Source of the DNA: Microvirga sesbaniae
GTDB lineage: Bacteria; Pseudomonadota; Alphaproteobacteria; Rhizobiales; Beijerinckiaceae
Direction: 5' to 3'
DNA length: 39,504 nt
NCBI RefSeq assembly: GCF_025460805.1
Contig: NZ_JAMXFJ010000039.1
Coordinates: forward strand, 1-39,504
The notes beneath the pieces are model-generated. The model was given only the letters and a program-made list of their open reading frames with translations, was not told the DNA's origin and did no database searches. Numbering within the stretch: the stretch's first letter is position 1; the number at the start of each line of letters is the position of its first letter. The position numbers and the translations under genes are program-made. This document shows, piece by piece, positions 26,209 through 33,632 of this stretch.

Positions 26209-26901
26209 TTATGCTGCCTCAGATTGCATCGTGGTCGGGAGCAACCGATCGACCAAAGCGTCCACTTTTGCGTCCGCTTGGGCGAGGGATGCCTGAAGCC
26301 GTTCATCCGCGAACTCGTCGTACTCGGCCGCAACCGACTCGACCTCGGTGACGCCGATGTACTTGAACGCAGTCTGGATACTTGCCTCGACATGGTTCAG
26401 GTGCTGGATACGCTCGCCTTTGCCATAACCGTAGTCTCCCCGGGAGCTGAGGATGATGAGACGCTTGCCCTGTCCGGCAAGGAGGGGCCAGTACGGCTCG
26501 CCTGCACGGGAGCGGTCGAAACCGAACGTGCGCCCGACCCGCACGATGTTGTCGATATAGGCTTTGAACTGGGCCGGGGGGCCAAAGTTGTACATGGGTA
26601 CGCCGGCCACGATCAGGTCGGCACCGATCAACTCATCCACGAGGCGATCACTTTCGGCGAGCACCTCATGCATCCAAGGTTCTCGTTGGTCCGGCTTCGT
26701 GAAAGCGGCATGGATCCAGCGTCCCGTCACCGGATTCGGCGGGCTCTGCCCCACATCACGGTACACGATCGTATCCGTCGGGCGGGCTGCCTGCCAGCGC
26801 TCGATGAACCGGGCGGTCAGTCGCCGCGAATGGGAACCGAACCGGCTTTGGTCGGATCGCCCTGGCCGGGCACTGGCATCGAGATGAAGAATTGTGGCCA
26901 T
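26209..26901 (-). CDS. FMN-dependent NADH azoreductase / quinone reductase
   Basis: A 230-aa flavodoxin-fold oxidoreductase of the AzoR family. The family motif PMYNFG (102-107) and the following QFKAYIDNIVRVGRTF segment that binds FMN are present, as is the SRGDYG-type turn at about 153-160. It reduces quinones and azo compounds by two electrons with NADH. Slightly longer than E. coli AzoR (about 200 aa). Divergent from the LysR gene at 27097 (195-bp gap), its probable regulator, and possibly co-transcribed with the damaged exporter gene downstream. Confidence 0.9.
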   Translation of the reverse strand: MATILHLDASARPGRSDQSRFGSHSRRLTARFIERWQAARPTDTIVYRDVGQSPPNPVTGRWIHAAFTKPDQREPWMHEVLAESDRLVDELIGADLIVAGVPMYNFGPPAQFKAYIDNIVRVGRTFGFDRSRAGEPYWPLLAGQGKRLIILSSRGDYGYGKGERIQHLNHVEASIQTAFKYIGVTEVESVAAEYDEFADERLQASLAQADAKVDALVDRLLPTTMQSEAA

Positions 26902-27096
26902 TATGGTTCTCCGAAGGGAGTATGAGCTCTAACTCCGGCCTTGGGTATATCCCGCGAGATGATCCTAGTTCATCTTGCTATAGCGAAGGGATGGGAACCG
27001 AGATCAAGAGTTGTAAAATGATTGCGCATGAACTAGCCGCTGACAAAGTCGAATTTCTCACTCGTCAGATGAGATGAACTCAGCTATCAAGCCCTG

Positions 27097-28014
27097 ATGA
27101 GGAAACTGCCACCCCTTGCCACCCTGCGCGCTTTCGAGGCGGCTGCTCGGCACCTCAGCTTCAAGCGGGCGGCCAACGAGCTTGCAGTCACACCGACGGC
27201 CATCAGCCATCAGATTCGGCTCCTTGAGGAAACGCTCGGGCAGAAGCTGTTTGAGCGCCGGACCAGACGCGTGATTATGACGTCTGCCGCTCAGACGCTA
27301 TACATACCCCTTCGGGACAGCTTCGATGCCATTGCACGGGCGGTAGAACGGGTCTCGGCGATCAAGGCCGCCAGCACGGTGACCCTGACGGCCACAATGG
27401 CTTTTACGTCGAAATGGCTCGTACCGCGGACAGCGTCCTTCCGACAGCAGTCCCCTGGGATCAATCTGCGCCTGCTCGCATCCGATGACGTTATCGATCT
27501 CAGAACGGGAGCCGCCGACATCGCAGTCCGTTATGGTGCCGGCACCTATCCCGGCTGCCGTTCGCAGTTGCTGTTCCGGGAGACATTTGCGCCGGTCTGC
27601 AGCCCGCATCTGAACGTCCGAACCCCGCCCGATCTTGAGGACCACGCGCTGATCCACAGTGAATGGCGGCAGCTTGACGAGATCACACCGACCTGGCCAC
27701 GTTGGTACGCTAAGGCAGGACTGCCGTACCAGCGGTCGGGAAGCGACATCGTCTTCACCGACGAGACACACGCAATCCAGGCTGCTGTCGCCGGACAGGG
27801 AATTGCCTTGGCAGGACTAGCGCTCGTTGCCGACGAACTTGCAACTGGCACACTTGCCGCTCCTCTTGGATCGAGGCTCACAGGACGCGGATTCTATCTC
27901 GTGATCCCGGACGGCCACCATGATGATAGTAGCGTTGAAGCGGTGCGGGAGTGGCTGATCAGTGAGGCAGAGAGCTTCGTCAGCGGGGAGTCGGCCGGAG
28001 GAATTGCTATCTAG
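27097..28014 (+). CDS. LysR-family regulator (GcvA-like)
   Basis: A 305-aa regulator of the GcvA type: opening MRKLPPLATLRAFEAAARHLSF, HTH about 20-45 with TPTAISHQIRLLEE, and a substrate-binding domain from about 92. The ligand-pocket opening TATMAFTSKWLVPR fits the GcvA group. It faces the azoreductase gene and should control it; regulators of this group are often found next to azoreductases and exporters. No SD-like box is obvious before the ATG. Confidence 0.9.
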   Translation: MRKLPPLATLRAFEAAARHLSFKRAANELAVTPTAISHQIRLLEETLGQKLFERRTRRVIMTSAAQTLYIPLRDSFDAIARAVERVSAIKAASTVTLTATMAFTSKWLVPRTASFRQQSPGINLRLLASDDVIDLRTGAADIAVRYGAGTYPGCRSQLLFRETFAPVCSPHLNVRTPPDLEDHALIHSEWRQLDEITPTWPRWYAKAGLPYQRSGSDIVFTDETHAIQAAVAGQGIALAGLALVADELATGTLAAPLGSRLTGRGFYLVIPDGHHDDSSVEAVREWLISEAESFVSGESAGGIAI

Positions 28015-28050
28015 GAGCGAGACGATGGAGCTAATGAGGCCCTGGGTTTG

Positions 28051-28974
28051 TCAAGCCTTTGCTCTCCGGGTTAATCCGGGAGTCAGCCGCTGAGAAACTT
28101 CCTTAGCCACATACTCGGCGGCATGCAGAACCTTGGGTGAGGTGTGTGGGGAGGCTAGCCTGATCAGATAGGTATCGATCTCCCAAGGCTTTTGCTCAGG
28201 CAATACAATCGCCAAAGTTCCAGCAGCAATGTGCGGTGCCAGCAGCCAATCCGGCAGCCAAGTGATGCCGAGCCCTTCACGGGCCGCATCGCAGAGAGTT
28301 TCAATGTCATCCGACATAAAGGCGGTCGGTGGATCGATCAGCTCCACGCTCTCCCCTGATGGGAAGAGCCAAGGCCGAGGCCGGCCATTGCGAGAGTAGC
28401 GAATGGTTTTGTGCTGCAGCAAATCGCCGAGAGTCCGAGGTGAGGCGTAGGCCGCTAGGTAACTCGGCGATGCGGCAAGAATCAGGGGCTGACGAGCAAT
28501 GACGCGAGCGATCAGGCTTGCTTCGTCGCCGGGCAAAGGACCATTGCGGATGGCGAGGTCGAGACTGGATTTGACCATGTCCTCCGGAAGGTCAGAAAGG
28601 CGCAATTCGACCTTTAGCTCGGGATACCTCCGGGCGAGGCCCCGCAGAGCGGGCGCAACGACATGCCGCCCGATTCCGACGGGTGCGGACAGCCGCAAAG
28701 GGCCGGACGGCTCCTGGCTTTGTTCCGCAAAGGACTCCAAGGCGGCCATGCCAGCCAGGACATGCCGGGCCTTTCCCAGGACCTCTTGTCCAGCATCGGT
28801 CAAGGATTGCTGCCGGGTTGTCCGAAGAAGCAGGGGGGTCGAGAACCACTCCTCCAGGGCTCGGATATGGTTGCCGACCATGGCAGGCGACAGCCCAAGG
28901 TCCCGTGCCGCGGCCGCGAAGCTCCCCAGTTCAGCAACGCGGACAAAGACAGTGAGGGATTTGAGACGACTCAT
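28051..28974 (-). CDS. LysR-family regulator (CrgA-type), paralogue of 18307-19206
   Basis: A 307-aa protein. HTH at about 1-60, with recognition helix SPAMVGNHIRALE. It is similar along its length to the LysR protein at 18307-19206, sharing the unusual P-x-V-G-x-H recognition helix, TTR-QSLTD after the wing, PWLFP, and GLG/GMG-WLP-WL in the effector domain. It faces a quinone oxidoreductase gene with 97 bp between starts, the same architecture as the other module. Converges with the GcvA-like gene (stops 37 bp apart). Confidence 0.91.
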   Translation of the reverse strand: MSRLKSLTVFVRVAELGSFAAAARDLGLSPAMVGNHIRALEEWFSTPLLLRTTRQQSLTDAGQEVLGKARHVLAGMAALESFAEQSQEPSGPLRLSAPVGIGRHVVAPALRGLARRYPELKVELRLSDLPEDMVKSSLDLAIRNGPLPGDEASLIARVIARQPLILAASPSYLAAYASPRTLGDLLQHKTIRYSRNGRPRPWLFPSGESVELIDPPTAFMSDDIETLCDAAREGLGITWLPDWLLAPHIAAGTLAIVLPEQKPWEIDTYLIRLASPHTSPKVLHAAEYVAKEVSQRLTPGLTRRAKA

Positions 28975-29071
28975 TCAACAATCTGACTAACGGGTGACTC
29001 TGCAATTTCAACACTAATCCCGATGGCTTGAACAGGGCATGCTTGCGGCATCAACAGCTTGGAGCCAGAAG

Positions 29072-30031
29072 ATGAAAGCGATCGTGATCCGCGAATTCGG
29101 TAACGTCGGCCAATTGAAGGTAGATCATGTTCCCCCTCTGGAGGCCGGACCGGGTGAGGTGACGATTGACGTTGCTTATGCCGGGGTCGGCTTTGTCGAT
29201 ACGCTGCTCAGGTCCGGCAGATTCGATTTTGTCAAGCTTCCCGTGATCCCCGGGATTGAGGTGAGTGGCTATGTCAGGGCTGTTGGAGAGGGGGTGACCA
29301 ACCTCACCATTGGCCAGAAAGTAGCCGCCCTGCTGACCGACTTCACGGTCCAGGGAGGAGGCATGGGCGGATATGGCGAAGTCGCACGAGCCAAGGCAGC
29401 GCTGACGGTTCCGCTTGACCCTCGGGACGATCTCGTTACGGCGGCAGCCATCATTGTGAATGGGGCAACTGCGGTGATGGCCGTCGGCAGCTTGGTGCCC
29501 GGCGCAAAGGTGGCCATCAGCGGTGCGTCCGGTGGGCTCGGCCAGTGCCTGATCGCTGCAGCCAAAGCAGCAGGGGCGGCAGAGATCATCGCCATCTCAA
29601 GCAAAGTCACCCATCATAAGAGCTTGATACGAGCCGGAGCAACCAGGGCGATCACTGCGGACGACTTCGGGAACCTGATGGACGATCTGGATGCCGCTTT
29701 CGATACCGTCGGCGGCGAGCTTCGGCTCCGGCTCCTGCGCCGTCTCAAGACCAGAGGACGTTTCGTCCTGCTCGGAAATGCGAGCGGGATGGACACCGCC
29801 CTTTCGGGGGATGAGATCTGGCTGCGCTCGCTGCAGATCGAAGGCTTTGCGACTGGAGGGCTCTCGTCTCTGTTCCCGGATCGGATTGCGGCTGCTGCTC
29901 GTGCCGCCCTGTCCTTCAACCATCACAGCGTGGGCGAGATTGCTGTGCTCGATCTTCACGCGGCAGGAGATGCACATCTGGCACTTGAGACTCGGCAAGG
30001 TCCAGGCAAGTTCGTCCTGAGAGTCCGATGA
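29072..30031 (+). CDS. Quinone oxidoreductase-like medium-chain dehydrogenase
   Basis: A 320-aa zinc-free MDR enzyme. GroES-like half about 1-120 (IPGIEVSGYVRAVGEGV), Rossmann half about 125-260 with loop SGASGGLGQCLIAAA. The ATG at 29072 follows GGAG at a normal distance; an in-frame ATG at 29039 is less likely. Role as for the enzyme at 19311-20300: NADPH-dependent reduction of quinones or enones. Divergent from and probably controlled by the LysR protein at 28051. A short CGCGCT/AGCGCG hairpin (30038-30058) follows the stop. Confidence 0.9.
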   Translation: MKAIVIREFGNVGQLKVDHVPPLEAGPGEVTIDVAYAGVGFVDTLLRSGRFDFVKLPVIPGIEVSGYVRAVGEGVTNLTIGQKVAALLTDFTVQGGGMGGYGEVARAKAALTVPLDPRDDLVTAAAIIVNGATAVMAVGSLVPGAKVAISGASGGLGQCLIAAAKAAGAAEIIAISSKVTHHKSLIRAGATRAITADDFGNLMDDLDAAFDTVGGELRLRLLRRLKTRGRFVLLGNASGMDTALSGDEIWLRSLQIEGFATGGLSSLFPDRIAAAARAALSFNHHSVGEIAVLDLHAAGDAHLALETRQGPGKFVLRVR

Positions 30032-30392
30032 GGAGCACGCGCTAGAGCAGACAGCGCGGAAAATGATGCGTGCTGGGTCGGATCCAGAGTGCCAAGCACA
30101 TCCTTATGCGGGACCGTCGGATCAGAGCGTTCTTAACGTTGGAGAGGCTGGGCGAAGGTCCGTCTCTGGCACTCCTGAGACGTAAGAGCTTGGTCCGGTT
30201 CGGCGTTCGAGAGTCGACATTTATTTGGACGTCGGAATGCGAATGTCTGACCCTCAACCGACCTTCCCTGCTCGGCATTGATCTCATGGCACACGGGGAA
30301 CCTGGCTGCCGTCGCCAACCGACGGCGTAAAGTACCGGGGGCTGTGAGCCGTGGAACGACAGCATCAATGACAAAGACGCAACGGTTTCTCG
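30032..30392. other. Gene-free stretch before HTH remnant C
   Basis: 361 bp without a recognisable gene. It begins with the small hairpin after the oxidoreductase stop. The rest gives no believable protein on either strand and looks like decayed intergenic DNA. Confidence 0.5.
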
Positions 30393-30710
30393 ATGTCGTC
30401 GAATGGGTGGAACACGCGGCGCAACGTCGAGATCGCGAACAAGGATCTGGAGCGATTAATCCTCGCGCGGGAGCTGATGAACCGGGTGGCCGACAAGTGC
30501 CGCAGCAATTCCAAGTTGCGCGAGCTGGTGGATCTGTTCCTGTCGCGCCCGCTAGTGACGGTGCCTCTAGGCGCGAAGCTTCTGAAGGTGACCCCTAAGG
30601 CGGTTGATATTATGCTGCTGCAGTTGGGAGGAGCGCTACCACGGGAACTGACCGGCCGGCGACGCTATCGAGCCTGGGGCATCGTCTAAAGAATGTGAGG
30701 CTCCCGGCAG
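30393..30710 (+). pseudogene. Remnant C of a DUF1612/HTH protein (longest copy)
   Basis: An open frame of 98 codons (stop at 30687-30689) carrying the C-terminal third of a DUF1612-type protein. It contains an ILARELMNRVADK helix, then the DNA-binding end: LVTVPLGAKLLKVTPKAVD (helix-turn-helix) and ELTGRRRYRAWGIV. Full members run to several hundred residues, so the N-terminal part is missing and the first few codons (MSSNGWN) are probably not native. The similarity to copies A and B continues past the stop to about 30710. It may still be translated as a bare HTH peptide, but I read it as a remnant. Confidence 0.72.
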
Positions 30711-30766
30711 CCTGGCCCTGCTCCCCAATGGTGACCGATCCTGGGCAAAAGGAGGAGATGTCTGTC

Positions 30767-31006
30767 ATGTCGAGAATAGCAATCGCGATTGTGTTGGCAC
30801 TGGCCGCGACCACCGCCAGCGCTCAAAATGCTCCCTCCGGACAATCGCAGGCTCCGGCTGCGCCGAGCACGAATGGAACAAAGCCATTCCTGTTTGATGG
30901 GCGGATGAAAGGCGATGGCGCCCGGCAGGGAGAGCAGGCGGAAAAACGCCACCCCAACGCTGGCGCCATCGTGCAACCGAAAGCGAGCCAGCCTGAGCGC
31001 AAATGA
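30767..31006 (+). CDS. Small exported protein of unknown function
   Basis: 79 aa. A Sec signal peptide is clear (residues about 1-19, MSRIAIAIVLALAATTASA, cleavage after ASA). The mature part of about 60 residues is hydrophilic, rich in Gln, Pro, Ala and Lys, without a known domain. The start at 30767 is chosen from the GGAG box 9 nt upstream; an ATG at 30758 is too close to that box. Its stop overlaps the start of the acetyltransferase gene (ATGA), so the two are translationally coupled. Function unknown. Confidence 0.7.
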   Translation: MSRIAIAIVLALAATTASAQNAPSGQSQAPAAPSTNGTKPFLFDGRMKGDGARQGEQAEKRHPNAGAIVQPKASQPERK

Positions 31007-31533
31007 TGCGTGAGATCCTGTCCACTCCTCGGCTCATTCTCAGGGAGATCACCCCAGCTGACCTCCCTGACCTCCATCGCATCTATGGTGACCGGAAGTG
31101 CATGCAGTTCTATCCCGCGCCAAAGTCATACCCTGAAACGGAGGCATGGTTTCAGGAGCTTGCCTTCGACAGTTATGCCAACAATGGGTTCGGCCTCTGG
31201 GCGGTTGTCAGCAGAGCCACTGGCGATCTGATCGGTGACTGCGGGCTCACCCTCCAGACTACGCCGGCCGGCCAGGAGCCAGAGGTGGGCTATCATCTCT
31301 GGCGCGAGTTCTGGCACCTGGGCCTAGCCACGGAAGCCGCCCGCGCCTGTGTGCGTTACGGGCTAGATATGCTCCAGATGCCTCGGGTGGTAAGTATCAC
31401 CAGCCCCGAAAACCTGCCTTCTCAAAAAGTGGCTGAAAGATTTCATCAGAGGCGGGAAGTGTTCACAAAGGTCAGCCGAACCACTGGGCAAGAGGTTCTC
31501 CGGTACCTCTATATCACCGACGTTGAGACCTAA
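31003..31533 (+). CDS. GNAT-family N-acetyltransferase (RimJ/RimL-like)
   Basis: A 176-aa acetyltransferase. Motifs: strand beta1 STPRLILREITPADLPDL (7-24), the acetyl-CoA site around EVGYHLWREFWHLGLATEA (about 95-113), and the late SPENLPSQKVAE helix (about 132-144). After it the usual glycine/phenylalanine turn is replaced by FHQRREVF, so a few residues may be altered. It transfers acetyl from acetyl-CoA to an amine; the RimJ/RimL type acts on protein N-termini or small amines, and the real substrate is unknown. It overlaps the small exported protein gene by 4 bp and converges with the kinase gene (stops 14 bp apart). Confidence 0.88.
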   Translation: MMREILSTPRLILREITPADLPDLHRIYGDRKCMQFYPAPKSYPETEAWFQELAFDSYANNGFGLWAVVSRATGDLIGDCGLTLQTTPAGQEPEVGYHLWREFWHLGLATEAARACVRYGLDMLQMPRVVSITSPENLPSQKVAERFHQRREVFTKVSRTTGQEVLRYLYITDVET

Positions 31534-31547
31534 TTCCATAAAGCGTC

Positions 31548-32045
31548 TTATCGACATACCCTGAGCGCAAGAACCACTTCGGCGGCCTGCTTTGCGCTCT
31601 GTTTCGGTGTACGTCCTGCTGTATCGATCACGGCATCGCTGAAAGGACGGCTCTGGTAGCCTTCTTCATACATCTCGAGGATGCGCTCTCTTTCCTCAGG
31701 AGTGAGACTCCTGGTTCCTCGGTCACTGAGGGCTACCTCAAGGGGTGGGGCGAGTGTCAGGACCAGAAGTCGGGCGCCCCGCCTGCCTGAGGCTGCGCGA
31801 AGCTGGTCATAGTGCGTCTGATCCAGAGGATAGGCCACAATCAGATAGTACCCTGTCGCGTCCGCGACTTTGGTTTCGATACGCCTCAGGGCAGTCTGGA
31901 TCCTCAAGGTGAGGGGCGCGTCATCAGGAGCGTCATGATCATCGCCGTCAATGAAGATGGCATCAGGCAGTAGATCTGCCAAGGCATGACCGACTGATGA
32001 TTTGCCGCTGTTGATTGAGCCGTTGAGGTGAATGACCGTCAACAT
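31548..32045 (-). CDS. Small P-loop kinase (shikimate-kinase-like fold)
   Basis: A 165-aa P-loop NTPase. The Walker A motif is GSINSGKSS (9-17); a FIDGDDHDAP segment follows (about 31-40), as in AAA_33/chloramphenicol-phosphotransferase-like small kinases. Arg-rich lid residues (about 105-120) are present. The start at 32045 is preferred because it overlaps the stop of the upstream nucleotidyltransferase gene by only 7 bp; an ATG at 32066 would overlap more. It probably phosphorylates a small molecule. The tight overlap with a nucleotidyltransferase implies a joint task. Substrate unknown. Confidence 0.8.
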   Translation of the reverse strand: MLTVIHLNGSINSGKSSVGHALADLLPDAIFIDGDDHDAPDDAPLTLRIQTALRRIETKVADATGYYLIVAYPLDQTHYDQLRAASGRRGARLLVLTLAPPLEVALSDRGTRSLTPEERERILEMYEEGYQSRPFSDAVIDTAGRTPKQSAKQAAEVVLALRVCR

Positions 32046-32590
32046 GGTAGGATCTTTCGAAGCCAATCGTTATCTTCGCCATAAGTGATAAGTATAGCGT
32101 CTCTCAACCAGGTCTTTTGACTGTTGGACAGCAGAGGGAGCACCTTTGCGAAGTCCAGCCAGTCCTTGGGGCGGGGCGCTTTGGCCTTGTAGAACAATTG
32201 GATTTCGGGAGCGAGGAACGGGAGGCCCTCAGCGCTCCTGAGGCCCATCGCGTCAATCGATCTCGTGACCAAACCATTGCGCCAGGATCGCCAGTTTCCC
32301 TCATCATCATCGAGCATCAGTTGCAAACACCAGGGGGTGGTCGGCTCCTTCCGACACCAGACATCCGAGACATGAGGGGGCAGAACCTCTCCTGGCCTCC
32401 ATGGGCGCAGAGTGCCTGGCGGATCCGCGGCCCAACAGTCCCACCCTTCGAGCATTCCTTGGGCCAGCAGTTGGTCCTTGCGCAGGAGCAGAACTTCGAT
32501 GTCTGCATGAGGTCGGAACGGGCACCCGACGGCGAACTCGATTGCGTAACCGCCGGCAATCCACCAGGGGAACTCCCCATCCAAGAACAA
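32039..32590 (-). CDS. AadB-like nucleotidyltransferase, 5' end lost
   Basis: About 183 codons from a TTG at 32590. It has the nucleotidyltransferase core of the aminoglycoside-adenylyltransferase-like group: PWWIAGGYAIEFAVG followed by RPHADIEVLLLRKDQ (the His-x-Asp-x-Glu metal site). Family-like sequence continues upstream of the TTG in frame (PLSVAEVGSLF, to about 32620) until a stop at 32626-32624, with no ATG or GTG start. So the native start is probably missing, removed where the mutase fragment begins. It may be expressed from the TTG or a CTG. The substrate could be an aminoglycoside or another hydroxylated small molecule; resistance cannot be claimed. Confidence 0.75.
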   Translation of the reverse strand: MFLDGEFPWWIAGGYAIEFAVGCPFRPHADIEVLLLRKDQLLAQGMLEGWDCWAADPPGTLRPWRPGEVLPPHVSDVWCRKEPTTPWCLQLMLDDDEGNWRSWRNGLVTRSIDAMGLRSAEGLPFLAPEIQLFYKAKAPRPKDWLDFAKVLPLLSNSQKTWLRDAILITYGEDNDWLRKILPC

Positions 32591-32621
32591 TGAGCCTACC
32601 TCGGCAACAGACAGGGGGAGC

Positions 32622-33161
32622 CGTCACCGGGCCGAGATCAAGGCGATCTCGGGCGTGTACAAACGGGAGGTCGGCATGGCGTCGCCAGCGGTTGAGAAGG
32701 TTCGCGCCCTGGTCGAGCAGTTCGAGCACGACGATGGCCGGCGCCCGCGCATCCTCGTCGCCAAGATGGGCCAGGACGGGCACGACCGCGGCCAGAAGGT
32801 GATCGCCTCGGCCTTCGCCGATCTCGGCTTCGACGTGGATATCGGCCCCCTGTTCGCCACGCCGGCGGAAGCGGCCCGCCAGGCTATCGAGAACGACGTG
32901 CACATCATCGGCGTGTCGTCGCTGGCGGCCGGCCATCTCACGCTGGTGCCGGAGCTGAAGGGGGAACTCGCCAGGTACGGCCGCGACGACATCATGATCG
33001 TGGTCGGCGGCGTGATCCCGCCGCAGGATTTCGATGCGCTCACCAAGGCCGGCGCCGCGGCGATCTTCCCGCCCGGCACCGTCATCGCCGACGCGGCCGT
33101 GAACCTGATCGAGGATCTTAATCAGCGCCTGGGCTACGGGCCGCAGCAGGCAGCGGAATGA
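32622..33161 (+). pseudogene. C-terminal fragment of methylmalonyl-CoA mutase
   Basis: 180 codons matching the end of the large, B12-dependent methylmalonyl-CoA mutase (ScpA/MutA, normally about 720 aa). It starts in the linker (RAEIKAISGVYKREVGMASP) and contains the whole cobalamin-binding domain with the base-off motif DGHDRGQ and the later SSLAAGH and GGVIPP segments. The TIM-barrel substrate domain is absent. Similarity begins abruptly in mid-frame at about 32622 without a start signal, so it is a rearrangement fragment, not a natural separate B12 subunit; a GTG at 32655 or ATG at 32676 could still give a small protein. Its GC content is visibly higher than that of the nucleotidyltransferase next to it. 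Confidence 0.85.
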
Positions 33162-33569
33162 TCATGAAGCAACGCGGCCTTTAGGCATCAGGACGGCCTC
33201 CCGCCCTCTGCCACTCAGGTCAGGTTCCATGATGTTTGTTACCGGTCTTTTGATTGTAGCCGCAAAATTAGAATGTGCTGATCGTGCAAAGTAGGGACGT
33301 CGCATTTCCCGCCTGTGGCAGATGTGAAAGAACGTGGATGTGAATGTTCGCACAACGCCGGTAAGTGACAGCGTCGCGTTGGATAAGCGATCGGAAGACT
33401 GCAACGGCCAGGGAGATTACGGCCGCCAATATGTTGCTCAGTTTGGTCCAAGCTCCTCTCATAAGCGGTAGTATAAGCGTCTCCCACGCTCCCTATAGCT
33501 CTAGCTGGGCCATTGGCACAGGCGCTGGATCCTAGACTTTAGTAGGAAGCGCGGCTGCGTACTTGAGAA
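33162..33569. other. Gene-free stretch before the LacI gene
   Basis: About 400 bp without a recognisable coding sequence, lower in GC than its surroundings. I see no repeats or RNA-like folds that I can name in it. Confidence 0.5.
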
Positions 33570-33619
33570 TTGACAAGTTCCCAGTTCTGCTAAATCCTTT
33601 TAGCTAATTCGATTTAGCA
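33570..33619 (+). promoter_or_regulatory. Promoter and overlapping LacI-type operators
   Basis: A perfect -35 box TTGACA (33570-33575) is followed by a LacI-type palindrome GCTAAATCCTTTTAGC (33589-33604) that covers the expected -10 area. A second overlapping inverted repeat has GCTAA at 33603-33607 and TTAGC at 33614-33618. The outer arms TGCTAAAT (33588-33595) and ATTTAGCA (33612-33619) are also exact inverted repeats. The GCTAAA half-site is typical of LacI-family repressors. The site lies just before the LacI start and suggests autoregulation and control of the operon. Confidence 0.7.
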
Positions 33620-33632
33620 AGGGATATATCCA

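Noticed and set aside
26967..27080. AGTTCATCT (26967-26975) and AGATGAACT (27072-27080) as an inverted repeat in the azoreductase/LysR gap
   Set aside because: Exact but about 96 bp apart and without the T-N11-A form expected of LysR sites; could be chance in a 195-bp gap.
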